Part shown: positions 56,792 to 64,000 of the stretch, piece after piece
Layout of the letters: each line of letters begins with the position of its first letter
Position numbering within the stretch: position 1 is the first letter of the stretch
Assembly (NCBI RefSeq): GCF_005491425.1
Contig: NZ_CP028083.1
Coordinates: 2,380,001-2,444,000, forward strand
DNA length: 64,000 bases
Source of the DNA: Lysinibacillus sp. SGAir0095
Lineage (GTDB): Bacteria; Bacillota; Bacilli; Bacillales_A; Planococcaceae
Direction of reading: 5' to 3'
Notes under the pieces: generated by a model
Seen by the model: only the letters and a program-made list of their open reading frames with translations
Databases searched by the model: none
What the model was told of the DNA's origin: nothing
Position numbers and translations under genes: made by a program

Positions 56792-57375
56792 ACGTCAGAC
56801 TCCTTTCGATTTTTCGAACAATCGATTCTTCCTGATTCAGTAATTATTACATCTACTGGTATATCAAAGCTTTCTTTTGGCACACTTTCCCTCAATTGAA
56901 TATTGAAAGCGACGGAGATCAACATTCCATCAAATTGAGTCAAATACCGATCATAATAACCTCCGCCATACCCAATTCGATACCCTTTTTTATCAAAGAC
57001 GATTCCTGGCACGATTATACTATCTATATTTTCACGAGGTACAAGCTGAGTACATTCTGGCTTCGGTTCCTGTAAATCCATATATACGTTTTCGAGTTGA
57101 TTAAAATTCTTTATTTCATAGAATTCCATAGAACGATCTTTCGGATTGCACTTTGGTACTACTACCTTTTTCTTAAGGTCCCAAAGTGTTCTAATAATTT
57201 CTATAGTATCAACTTCCTGCTTATTGGATATCGTGATAGCAATCGTCTTCCCTTTTATAATAGAAGGCTCTCTAAATAAATTTTCCTTTATATGTAGAGA
57301 TGAAAGTCCAAACTGCTGAGCGTCCATTACTTGTAAGGAGTATCTAACTTGATTTCTTATATCCTTTTTACTCAA
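56788..57375 (-). CDS. yqgN: 5-formyltetrahydrofolate cyclo-ligase
   Basis: 195 residues. The family signature GIVFDKKGYRIGYGGGYYDRYL and the N-terminal KKDIRNQVRYSLQVMDAQQF are present, together with KVVVPKCNPKDRSMEF. It converts 5-formyl-THF to 5,10-methenyl-THF using ATP. It overlaps yqgQ by four bases. Confidence 0.93.
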   Translation of the reverse strand: MSKKDIRNQVRYSLQVMDAQQFGLSSLHIKENLFREPSIIKGKTIAITISNKQEVDTIEIIRTLWDLKKKVVVPKCNPKDRSMEFYEIKNFNQLENVYMDLQEPKPECTQLVPRENIDSIIVPGIVFDKKGYRIGYGGGYYDRYLTQFDGMLISVAFNIQLRESVPKESFDIPVDVIITESGRIDCSKNRKESDV

Positions 57376-57421
57376 TTCAAATCATTCCTTAAAAAGATTG
57401 GTTAATTATTATAATTAAAAA

Positions 57422-57445
57422 GCCAAAACCACAAGTGGTTTTGGC
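57422..57445 (-). terminator. rpmG terminator
   Basis: Perfect 11-base arms GCCAAAACCAC and GTGGTTTTGGC with a two-base gap, followed on the minus strand by TTTTTAAT. Confidence 0.85.
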
Positions 57446-57453
57446 AATAATGC

Positions 57454-57603
57454 TTACTTAGTTTCACGGTGAAGAGTGTATTTCTTCTCGCGAGAGCAAT
57501 ATTTTTTAAGTTCAAGACGCTCTGGATTGTTACGTTTGTTCTTTTTAGAAATGTAGTTACGTTCGCCACAATCTGTGCAAGCTAAAGTAATGTTTACGCG
57601 CAT
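57454..57603 (-). CDS. rpmG: Ribosomal protein bL33
   Basis: 49 residues, read directly from the sequence. It starts [20 protein letters not shown], continues [16 protein letters not shown] and ends [10 protein letters not shown]. This is a bL33 with one intact CxxC pair (Cys9, Cys12) and Cys36, but Glu instead of Cys at 39, so the usual four-Cys zinc site is incomplete. GGAGGG precedes the ATG. It lies upstream of the cyclo-ligase gene. Confidence 0.95.
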   Translation of the reverse strand: MRVNITLACTDCGERNYISKKNKRNNPERLELKKYCSREKKYTLHRETK

Positions 57604-57763
57604 TATTAACCCTCCCACTCTATATCAAGACTTGTATTACATTTGAGCATGATTTATACGACTAAATCATTATAACATAAACTGAAAAAAAATCTAGCAT
57701 GATTTATTATTAACTTTTCTTATGATAAAATAACGTAAAATGCCATTCAACGGAGGAAACAAA

Positions 57764-58189
57764 GTGGAATTCTCAACAATTTTAATGGTCATCGGTATTT
57801 TATGTATCGTTGTATCCCTTTTCCTAAAAGATACTTCAAAAAAGTTGGAGCAAGATTTCGAAGACTTTTCCATTAGTATCTATCAAGAAACAAATTCGTT
57901 AAAAAAGCGATTGAAAATTATAGAAGAAGAGTTACTTCTAGAACCAAATTTTAATGTAAAACCAAAAACTTCAAGTAAAAAAACAATTCAAGCTTATAAA
58001 CAAGCAGCACAGGCCACACAATCAAAACAAGCAAGTTCAACTAATAACTCGCAGCAAATTAACGAAATACTAGTTAGTCAAGTAATCCAACTAAATAAGC
58101 AAGGCTATCCTGTTGAAGAAATCAGTAAAATGTCTACATTATCGAAAGAGCAGATTATTTCGATATTAAACAATGGTGGCCACCGATGA
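57764..58189 (+). CDS. Membrane-anchored coiled-coil protein (SwrB/DUF6115-like)
   Basis: 141 residues from a GTG at 57764, seven bases after GGAGG. An N-terminal helix (TILMVIGILCIVVSLFL) anchors a charged coiled-coil (about 25-60), a Gln/Ser/Thr-rich linker (about 65-95) and a C-terminal helix-turn-helix-like end: VSQVIQLNKQGYPVEEISKM and KEQIISILNN. This order resembles SwrB and DUF6115 proteins, but I do not claim orthology. Its stop overlaps the next gene's ATG. Confidence 0.6.
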   Translation: MEFSTILMVIGILCIVVSLFLKDTSKKLEQDFEDFSISIYQETNSLKKRLKIIEEELLLEPNFNVKPKTSSKKTIQAYKQAAQATQSKQASSTNNSQQINEILVSQVIQLNKQGYPVEEISKMSTLSKEQIISILNNGGHR

Positions 58190-58707
58190 AAAAATCAGCT
58201 TTACGTGCTTTTGGGCTTGCTTGCTTCATAATTGGCTTGTTACTTACTTTCTCAGAAAAAATCAGCATTCCTTTTATTTCTTCAACAGATACAAAAACGG
58301 AAGAACAGTATAACACTAAGATTTATCAATTAGAACAACAGTTAAAAGCTGCAAATGAACAAATTGCATCCCTAGAACAAAAAGATCAACCGGAGCAGTC
58401 TTCAAATGAAGTTGTATCAGAGGACAAACCTTCTAACGCAGATACGAATAAATCAGAAGAAACAGTTACCGAACCAGTGACAACATATCAGGAAGTTTTG
58501 GACACTCTTTATATATACGCTGGTTTAACTCCCGCAGAGGTAGCCCAAAAATTAAAAGACATGAAGATTATTAATAACAGTGTTGAAATGGAGTTATTTT
58601 TAGCACAGCCCGAGTACGCTACTTCCATTCAAAAGGGACAATTCGAATTAAATTCCTCCATGTCTATAGAAGAAATCGCTAATATTATTACGGGAAAATC
58701 ACAATAA
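58186..58707 (+). CDS. Membrane-anchored protein with MltG-like LysM-type domain
   Basis: 173 residues. An N-terminal membrane helix (ALRAFGLACFIIGLLLTF), a coiled-coil (about 35-65) and an acidic Ser/Glu-rich linker lead to a C-terminal domain (about 105-173): YIYAGLTPAEVAQKLKDMKI, FELNSSMSIEEIANIITG. This end resembles the N-terminal LysM-like region of MltG/YceG transglycosylases, but no catalytic domain follows. It overlaps the preceding gene by four bases and is translated with it. Confidence 0.6.
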   Translation: MKKSALRAFGLACFIIGLLLTFSEKISIPFISSTDTKTEEQYNTKIYQLEQQLKAANEQIASLEQKDQPEQSSNEVVSEDKPSNADTNKSEETVTEPVTTYQEVLDTLYIYAGLTPAEVAQKLKDMKIINNSVEMELFLAQPEYATSIQKGQFELNSSMSIEEIANIITGKSQ

Positions 58708-58716
58708 GAATAATTT

Positions 58717-58754
58717 AAGGGAAGACTTATTTACACACAAAACAGTCTTCCCTT
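58717..58754. terminator. Terminator between the MltG-like gene and the LysR gene
   Basis: Arms AAGGGAAGACT and AGTCTTCCCTT with a loop of about 16 bases, serving both flanking convergent genes. Confidence 0.6.
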
Positions 58755-58785
58755 CTACTACAATCTAAGTAATGCACAATTGACT

Positions 58786-59664
58786 TTATTTCCGAAAATA
58801 TTCATATATATATTCTTCAAGCAATTTTGTAGCCGCACTTTTAAAATGATTACTTATATATGCTAAACCGATTTCACGTTTACAATTGGCAGCATTCACT
58901 TTCAACAGTCGAATTTTATACTGTTCTAGCCCCTTGATATATGGAATCAACGATACTCCCAAGCCACTTTCGACCAAACCAGCAATTGTATGAACCTCTT
59001 CGCCCTCAAAGGCTACATTCAATAGATAACCTTCTTGTTTATACAAATCATCAACAGATTTACGCAATGTATTTCCCTTCTTTATAGAGATAAAGGGTTC
59101 TTTAGCGAAATCTTTTAGGTTCACTTGTTCTTTAAGGGCAAGATTGTGATTTTCTGGAACAATTAAAAAGAGCTCTTCTTCCCATAGTTTCACCCAGATC
59201 AAATCCTTATGCGTATCTAATGAAGATATCAAACATAAATCAAGTTCTCCAACTTCAAGCTTATGTAAGATGGTACTTGAATTACTTTGTGTGAGTTGAA
59301 CTTTTAGTTGTGGATAGTCTTTTTGGACAGCAGCCATCAGCTGTGGAATCACTTCGAGTCCAAGTGTATGCATAAACCCTATAGATACAACACCTTGACC
59401 TGGTGAAACAAGATTTAACAGGTCCTCTCTCGCCATTTCATAGTCCTTCAGCATAGACTCTGCTCGCTCTAAAAAAAATCTGCCATAACGGTTTAATTTA
59501 ATGGAGCGCCCGTTTCGGTCAAATAAAGTGACCCCTAAGTTTTCTTCCAATAGTGAAATGGATTTACTTAGAGCAGGTTGTGTTATATGTAACACCTCAG
59601 CAGCACGTGACATATTTTCATATTTTGCTACAAGGACAAAATATTGAAGCGAATTAAAATCCAT
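58786..59664 (-). CDS. LysR-family transcriptional regulator
   Basis: 292 residues. The helix-turn-helix is MDFNSLQYFVLVAKYENMSR and AAEVLHITQPALSKSISLLE, followed by LGVTLFDRNGRSIKLNRYGR; a periplasmic-binding-protein-like effector domain makes up the rest. It is divergent from an MFS transporter 128 bases away, so it probably regulates that gene and itself. The intergenic region is AT-rich with an imperfect palindrome around 59715-59750. Confidence 0.9.
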   Translation of the reverse strand: MDFNSLQYFVLVAKYENMSRAAEVLHITQPALSKSISLLEENLGVTLFDRNGRSIKLNRYGRFFLERAESMLKDYEMAREDLLNLVSPGQGVVSIGFMHTLGLEVIPQLMAAVQKDYPQLKVQLTQSNSSTILHKLEVGELDLCLISSLDTHKDLIWVKLWEEELFLIVPENHNLALKEQVNLKDFAKEPFISIKKGNTLRKSVDDLYKQEGYLLNVAFEGEEVHTIAGLVESGLGVSLIPYIKGLEQYKIRLLKVNAANCKREIGLAYISNHFKSAATKLLEEYIYEYFRK

Positions 59665-59792
59665 TTTCCGGACTCCTTATTACTAAAATTTATAAGTCAG
59701 ATAAAAACAATGAATTATCATTATATACCTTACTTCATTATAATAAATTAAAGTTCAAAAAACGTTAATTTTTGAAAAAGAGGCGTATCAGC

Positions 59793-61028
59793 ATGAATTA
59801 TTTACAAAAAGGGACGAAAGAATTTATAACAGCTATTCTGGCTTTATTTACAGCGGGCTTTATTACCTTTGCTAACCTTTATATTACTCAGCCATTATTT
59901 CCACAATTTACGAAAGAGTTTGGTGTTTCCCCAGCTACAGCGAGTCTTTCTCTCTCCCTTTCTACTGGTGTATTGTCTGTTACCTTAATATTGTTTGGGT
60001 CGTTATCAGAAGCCTGGGGACGCAAAAGGCTAATGACCATATCCATTTTCGCAGCTTCATTTCTAACAGTATTACTTGCCTTTGCCCCGACCTTCGAATC
60101 CCTATTACTTTTACGCATGCTTCAAGGGTTTGTTTTTGCGGGAGTTCCTGCAATAGCAATGGCCTATTTAGGGGAAGAAATGGACCCAAAAAGTCTCGGA
60201 GTGGCAATGGGACTTTATATTAGTGGAAATTCGATTGGCGGGTTATCCGGGAGAATAATTATGGGGACCATTTCCGATCATTTCAGCTGGCAAGCCGGTA
60301 TGGTTTTCACAGGATTACTAAGTTTGCTAATATGTCTCTATTTCGTTTGGGCGCTACCAGCTTCAAAGCATTTTACTCCTAGAAGGCTTGAAGTTAAAGC
60401 ATTAACAAAATCATTATATTATCATCTAAAAGACCCAGGTTTACTTTGTTTGTTTGGAATTTCTTTTACATTAATGGGCGGGTTCGTCACACTTTACAAT
60501 TATATTAGCTATAAGTTACTCGACTCCCCGTATAATTTAAGTAGTACAGTAGTTGGATGGATTTTTCTCGTCTATTTAGTAGGAACATTCAGTTCAACTT
60601 GGTTCGGTAGTCTTTCCGATAAATTCGGTCGCTCAAAAGTACTGCTCACCGGCATTCTCATTATGTTTACCGGTGCAATACTGACCTTACCCGTGAATCT
60701 ATTTGTCAAAATTGCAGGAATGATCATCTTTACATTCGGTTTTTTTGGATCACATTCCATTGCAAGTGGCTGGGTAAGTTATCGTGCGAAAAAGGATAAA
60801 GCACAAGCATCCTCTCTTTATCTGTTTGCCTATTATTTCGGATCAAGTATTGGTGGAACAGCCGGTGGATTCTTCTGGTCAAAGTGGGGATGGAGTGGTG
60901 TCATTGCATTTATCAGTGCTTGTTTAGTTACAACTTTTACTCTAGCTGTTACACTAGTAGTAGTGAATCGAAAAGTTGAAAGACTTGAGAATCACGCACA
61001 TCTGCTCAGGAAAGAAGGATTACAATGA
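59793..61028 (+). CDS. MFS efflux transporter
   Basis: 411 residues from the ATG at 59793 (MNYLQKGTKEFITAILALF), seven bases after AAAGAGGCG; a TTG seven codons upstream overlaps that site. Twelve hydrophobic helices; the motif A loop is SEAWGRKRLMTIS, and SLSDKFGRSKVLLTG is its C-terminal repeat. The YnfM/YdhC-like drug or sugar-efflux type is likely; the substrate is unknown. It overlaps the glutathione peroxidase ATG (ATGA). Confidence 0.9.
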   Translation: MNYLQKGTKEFITAILALFTAGFITFANLYITQPLFPQFTKEFGVSPATASLSLSLSTGVLSVTLILFGSLSEAWGRKRLMTISIFAASFLTVLLAFAPTFESLLLLRMLQGFVFAGVPAIAMAYLGEEMDPKSLGVAMGLYISGNSIGGLSGRIIMGTISDHFSWQAGMVFTGLLSLLICLYFVWALPASKHFTPRRLEVKALTKSLYYHLKDPGLLCLFGISFTLMGGFVTLYNYISYKLLDSPYNLSSTVVGWIFLVYLVGTFSSTWFGSLSDKFGRSKVLLTGILIMFTGAILTLPVNLFVKIAGMIIFTFGFFGSHSIASGWVSYRAKKDKAQASSLYLFAYYFGSSIGGTAGGFFWSKWGWSGVIAFISACLVTTFTLAVTLVVVNRKVERLENHAHLLRKEGLQ

Positions 61029-61495
61029 ACATTTATGACTTTGATGTAAGAGATGAAAATGGGGAACCGTATTCACTAAAAAAATTCGAAGGTAAGGTCC
61101 TACTCATTGTAAACACCGCAACAAAATGCGGATTAGCTGGCCAATTTAACGAGTTGGAGGAACTTTATAAGAAGTATCATGATCAAGGTTTTGAAATACT
61201 TGGCTTCCCTTCTGATCAATTCAAACAAGAATTAAGTACGGGAAATGAAGCAGCTGAAGCTTGTCGACTTACATATGGTGTTTCTTTCCCAATGCACGAA
61301 CTCGTTAAAGTAAATGGTGAGAATGCACATCCCCTCTTCAAACATCTAACGGAAGAAACAAAAGGAATTTTAGGTAAAAATGTAAAATGGAATTTTACCA
61401 AATTTTTAGTTGATCGTGATGGTAATGTCGTAAAACGCTTTGCCCCAACAGACAAACCTTCAAAATTTGAAACAGAAATCGCAAAATATTTATAA
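61025..61495 (+). CDS. bsaA: Glutathione peroxidase-like thiol peroxidase
   Basis: 156 residues. The catalytic Cys lies in VNTATKCGLAGQFNELEEL, the Gln in LGFPSDQFKQE and the Trp in GKNVKWNFTKFLVDRDG, the triad of the GPx family. Bacterial members usually reduce peroxides with thioredoxin or bacillithiol. It is co-transcribed with the MFS gene under the divergent LysR regulator. Confidence 0.93.
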   Translation: MNIYDFDVRDENGEPYSLKKFEGKVLLIVNTATKCGLAGQFNELEELYKKYHDQGFEILGFPSDQFKQELSTGNEAAEACRLTYGVSFPMHELVKVNGENAHPLFKHLTEETKGILGKNVKWNFTKFLVDRDGNVVKRFAPTDKPSKFETEIAKYL

Positions 61496-61500
61496 TGATA

Positions 61501-61524
61501 AAAGGACGCTAAATTGCGTCCTTT
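61501..61524 (+). terminator. Terminator of the MFS-peroxidase unit
   Basis: Arms AAAGGACGC and GCGTCCTTT with a six-base loop and a following T-run. Confidence 0.88.
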
Positions 61525-61528
61525 TTGT

Positions 61529-62398
61529 TTACCATAAGGGTTCGTCCTTTTTTGAAAAACTAGTAGTAAAATTGATAATGTAAAAATTGAAAAATAATCC
61601 AACAAGTATGAACGAAAAAATCATAATCTGGAAAGGTATTCCTAAAAACCCTAAACCATAATGACTAACAAGTGGTAGCCAAATAAAGACAATAGATTTC
61701 TTTTTTGAATGTTGACTCTGGTAGATATTCTCATTACATTGAATACATTTCAAACTGTAAGGTGCCCATGTCATTTTAAAAAGCTCTTTTCGTGAAAATT
61801 GATGTCTACAGTGCGGACAAGAAGCTCGATCTAATCCTCGAATTATCCATAATGAAACCAGGCAATTAAGCATCATTACAAAAAACACCGTTAAATATTT
61901 TATAATAGTTAATGATGAATAAAAAATGCCCATTCCAATTACAATGCAAATTAATCCCTGGATTATTAAATTGCGCGGTAAAGTAGTTAAGTATTTAGTC
62001 ATAATTCTAGTTAAAAGAACCGCTTCCCAACGTTTTGTATTCTTAATGACTCTAAAAAACAAAAGAACCGTGACTATCTCTAGTATAATTGCACCAAGCA
62101 TCCAATAATTCTTTTCAGTAAAGATAAGCTCTCTTAACCCAAACTCGTTATTTATTTGCTGATTAGAAGTTACCATTAAACCAAATGGGACATTTTGAAT
62201 AGAAATTAGGAGCAAAAATGCAACTCCTACTACAAAAGAGGTTAACACCATTGGATAAATCCATTTTCCCCTTGTTGTACGTTCACCCTCCTGGGATATC
62301 ACCTTTTCAATTAGCTCCGTTTTCATATCCTTACTCAGATATATACCTGAATCTATTTCACTTTTCCATGCCTCTTTAAATAGTCTCTCCATTTTCAT
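61529..62398 (-). CDS. Membrane protein with anti-sigma-like N-terminus and zinc-ribbon insert
   Basis: 289 residues. The N-terminal 40 residues (LFKEAWKSEIDSGIYLSKDM) are soluble and charged, followed by about four membrane helices, then a Cys-rich loop ASCPHCRHQFSRKELFKM and LKCIQCNENIYQS, and two more helices. The Cys pairs and basic KSIVF-like tail resemble TIGR04104 cxxc_20_cxxc zinc-ribbon proteins, usually free-standing. It overlaps the ECF sigma gene by 23 bases with GGGAGGTG in front, so it is probably its anti-sigma or sensor. Confidence 0.65.
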   Translation of the reverse strand: MKMERLFKEAWKSEIDSGIYLSKDMKTELIEKVISQEGERTTRGKWIYPMVLTSFVVGVAFLLLISIQNVPFGLMVTSNQQINNEFGLRELIFTEKNYWMLGAIILEIVTVLLFFRVIKNTKRWEAVLLTRIMTKYLTTLPRNLIIQGLICIVIGMGIFYSSLTIIKYLTVFFVMMLNCLVSLWIIRGLDRASCPHCRHQFSRKELFKMTWAPYSLKCIQCNENIYQSQHSKKKSIVFIWLPLVSHYGLGFLGIPFQIMIFSFILVGLFFNFYIINFTTSFSKKDEPLW

Positions 62399-62906
62399 CG
62401 ACTAGCACCTCCCATTCATAATCTTGAAGCTTGTCTCTTAACTCACTTCTAGCTTTTTGTAGCCTGGATTTTATAGTTGATTGGGGAATATTTAATACTT
62501 CTGCAATTTCCTTTATTGTATGCTCAGAGTAGTAATACAAAAAAATAACTTCTCGAAGCTTTACTTTTAATGAAAGAACAGCACGCGTAATTTCTAATTT
62601 CTCTTCCTGTTCAATGATACGCTTCTCTACACTCTTCGTTTTTCCTTTTGTAAAGATTCTATCTAATACAAGGTCACCTTTGTTTTTCCAGCTCCTTAAG
62701 TAATCATAACTACGATGGATGGTGATTTTCGTTAAGTACGTTTTGAGGGATGCCTCTCCTCTAAACTGCTCTTGCTTTCTGTAATATGTAAAAATTACAT
62801 CTTGGATTATTTCTTGTGCAATTCGTTCATCCTTTACATATGTATAAGCAATACGGAGTAAGTAATCACCATATTGGTCAACTACTTCTTTTATATGTTT
62901 TTGCAA
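62376..62906 (-). CDS. ECF-type RNA polymerase sigma factor
   Basis: 176 residues from a TTG at 62906 (eight bases after GAGGAG); a GTG three codons upstream is closer than usual. Region 2 reads YLLRIAYTYVKDERIAQEII and TYYRKQEQFRGEASLKTYL, region 4 reads VLSLKVKLREVIFLYYYSEHTI and EIAEVLNIPQSTIKSRLQKAR. It is a small ECF sigma of the SigV/SigM-like type. It is co-expressed with the membrane protein downstream. Confidence 0.9.
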   Translation of the reverse strand: MQKHIKEVVDQYGDYLLRIAYTYVKDERIAQEIIQDVIFTYYRKQEQFRGEASLKTYLTKITIHRSYDYLRSWKNKGDLVLDRIFTKGKTKSVEKRIIEQEEKLEITRAVLSLKVKLREVIFLYYYSEHTIKEIAEVLNIPQSTIKSRLQKARSELRDKLQDYEWEVLVDENGETI

Positions 62907-62962
62907 GGTGTTCACTCCTCTCTATTATTTAGACGCAAGTTTCCCTCAATTGGACGAAAAAA

Positions 62963-62989
62963 AGCACACATATTTTTAAAATGTGTGCT
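62963..62989 (-). terminator. Terminator upstream of the ECF sigma gene
   Basis: Perfect nine-base arms AGCACACAT and ATGTGTGCT with a nine-base loop, followed on the minus strand by TTTTTTT. It ends the preceding pabA-side unit. Confidence 0.85.
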
Positions 62990-62999
62990 CTAATCTATT

Positions 63000-63353
63000 T
63001 TAGATAAAATCACTTAAAACAGAATTTGCTTTTTCATCAAGCTTTACTAGCTTTTCTTCTTCGTTGGGCGATTGAGCAATCCTTTGTAATACATCCTCTA
63101 AAGCAATTTTCACGAAAAAAGGGAGCCCTGGTACAAGATAATCTAGACTCCATTCCTTCATTGCAATTTCAGAGTCGGATTCAAACAACTCGAAAATAAA
63201 TGGTGTTATCTCATTTGGAAACCTAAGCAAACGAGTTGCCAATGCTGGAGTTTTCATTATCTTATTTTCTTTTACTAATTGAAATAATGCTGGAAGTTCA
63301 ATTATTAGTTGTTCATCAGCAAGTTCCAGAAAATAAACTACTGTTTTTTCCAC
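63000..63353 (-). CDS. Uncharacterised helical protein
   Basis: 117 residues, GTG start six bases after AAAGGGGC. It is acidic and helical with HEAT-like pattern: LPALFQLVKENKIMKTPALA and PGLPFFVKIALEDVLQRIAQ. A DUF5071-like fold is possible but I cannot confirm it. It lies 28 bases after pabA on the same strand. Confidence 0.65.
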   Translation of the reverse strand: MEKTVVYFLELADEQLIIELPALFQLVKENKIMKTPALATRLLRFPNEITPFIFELFESDSEIAMKEWSLDYLVPGLPFFVKIALEDVLQRIAQSPNEEEKLVKLDEKANSVLSDFI

Positions 63354-63381
63354 AATTCTGCCCCTTTTCTAGTCAAGTCAA

Positions 63382-63966
63382 TTAAACCTCGATAGAATCT
63401 AGCTGTTCTAAGAAGGATTCAATGATTCTTGAACCTAACACTGTTCCGATTGACTCTGGATGAAACTGTAAGCCATATACCGGAAAGTTTTTATGTTGGA
63501 TTGCCATGATTTCTCGATCATCGCGAGATTTCGCTATAACCTCTAAATCCTTTGGCAAACTATTAGGATCTATAATCAACGAGTGGTAGCGCATGACTTC
63601 AACATTACCATCCAGCGATTCAAACAAACCCTTTTTTTCATAGGCAAGCGTAGATAGTTTTCCATGCATAATGTTCGCAGCACGTAGAATTTTACCACCA
63701 AAGGCTTCTCCTATTGATTGATGGCCAAGACAAATTCCTAAAATGGGGAATTCCTTATATAATTCTCTTACAACATCTACCGTAATGCCAGCTTCTGAAG
63801 GAGTTCCTGGTCCTGGTGATAATACAATTGCTTCTGGGTTTATCTTTCTAATATCCTCTATTGTTAAGGAATCATTCCGTACTACTTCCACCGCCTTACC
63901 AAGTTCAGAAATTTGTTGATATAGGTTGTACGTAAATGAATCGTAATTATCGATTAATAATATCAT
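63382..63966 (-). CDS. pabA: Aminodeoxychorismate/anthranilate synthase component II
   Basis: 194 residues of class I glutamine amidotransferases. It begins MILLIDNYDSFTYNLYQQIS, the nucleophile Cys is in PILGICLGHQSIGEAFGG, and the His-Glu pair in YGLQFHPESIGT. SPGPGTPSEAG is conserved. It supplies ammonia for 4-amino-4-deoxychorismate (folate) or anthranilate. GGAGGTG precedes the ATG, which overlaps the preceding stop as ATGA. Confidence 0.93.
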   Translation of the reverse strand: MILLIDNYDSFTYNLYQQISELGKAVEVVRNDSLTIEDIRKINPEAIVLSPGPGTPSEAGITVDVVRELYKEFPILGICLGHQSIGEAFGGKILRAANIMHGKLSTLAYEKKGLFESLDGNVEVMRYHSLIIDPNSLPKDLEVIAKSRDDREIMAIQHKNFPVYGLQFHPESIGTVLGSRIIESFLEQLDSIEV

Positions 63967-64000
63967 CTGTGCACCTCCAGAAGAGCTTTAGCTTTATTTA
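63963..64000 (-). CDS. pabB: C-terminal end of a PabB/TrpE-type synthase (partial)
   Basis: Only the last 11 codons are inside the window: NKAKALLEVHR then TGA. NKAKALL is the usual C-terminal motif of the PabB/TrpE family, and the stop overlaps the pabA start (ATGA). The rest of the gene lies beyond the right edge, so identity rests on this tail and the neighbour. Confidence 0.6.
   Translation of the reverse strand, partial: NKAKALLEVHR

Noticed and set aside
62915..62950. ECF-type autoregulatory promoter (GAAACTT and CGTCTAA)
   Set aside because: Both motifs occur upstream of the sigma gene but only about three bases apart, not the 16 or so expected between -35 and -10.

Overview
The window is an AT-rich chromosomal segment of an endospore-forming, competence-proficient member of the Bacillales, most likely a Planococcaceae relative of Lysinibacillus or Solibacillus. 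The sporulation genes (spo0A, spoIVB, spoIIIA, tlp), a complete comG pilus operon with ComK boxes and bL33 support this. Gene order follows the classical Bacillus subtilis yqg-comG-gcv-yqh-spoIIIA-acc-nus-spo0A-yqi-bkd neighbourhood; genus-level placement is inference. No rRNA, tRNA, CRISPR array, insertion sequence or prophage was seen.

Layout, left to right. (1) 1-5100: branched-chain amino acid catabolism, bcd-lpdV-bkdAA-bkdAB reading leftward, without ptb, buk or BkdR, then a DUF2627 membrane protein. (2) 5.1-7.5 kb: a glycerophosphodiesterase and a DUF342/FapA protein. (3) 7.7-10.6 kb: 5-oxoprolinase genes, pxpA divergent from pxpBC, beside a truncated IclR-type regulator. (4) 10.7-12.2 kb: a GGCT-like enzyme, a decayed hydrophobic ORF and a trypsin-like protease without a signal peptide. 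(5) 12.4-24 kb: sporulation and housekeeping block spo0A, spoIVB, recN, argR, tlyA, dxs, ispA, xseB, xseA, folD, nusB. (6) 24-28.4 kb: an inserted block (TPR-like membrane protein, glpK, tlp, Asp23 protein, luciferase-like oxidoreductase). (7) 28.6-38.2 kb: accC, accB, a reduced spoIIIA operon (AC to AH, no AA or AB), efp, pepP, aroQ, yqhR, yqhQ and a TSUP transporter. (8) 38.3-40.9 kb: an adenosylcobalamin-dependent ribonucleotide reductase gene split by a frameshift and preceded by a pair of NrdR boxes. (9) 41-47.1 kb: lipM, a rhodanese and the glycine cleavage operon gcvT-gcvPA-gcvPB behind a tandem glycine riboswitch. (10) 47.2-51.7 kb: aroK and comGA-GG. (11) 51.9-58.7 kb: a SufR-like regulator, small YqgY and YqgW proteins, a metallo-hydrolase, an LtaS-type enzyme, yqgQ, 5-formyl-THF cyclo-ligase, rpmG and two small membrane-anchored proteins. 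(12) 58.8-64 kb: LysR regulator divergent from an MFS-glutathione peroxidase pair, an ECF sigma factor with a membrane zinc-ribbon partner, a small unknown protein, pabA and the last codons of a pabB/trpE gene.

Functional links: LipM transfers octanoate to GcvH, which feeds both the glycine cleavage system and the lipoyl-dependent branched-chain dehydrogenase. Spo0A, SpoIVB, the SpoIIIA channel and Tlp act at successive stages of sporulation. The comG operon builds the DNA-uptake pilus. The most notable departures from the expected pattern are the stripped-down spoIIIA operon, the nrdJ frameshift, the duplicated prepilin motif in ComGC, the decayed regulator beside pxpBC, and a sigma/membrane-zinc-ribbon pair.
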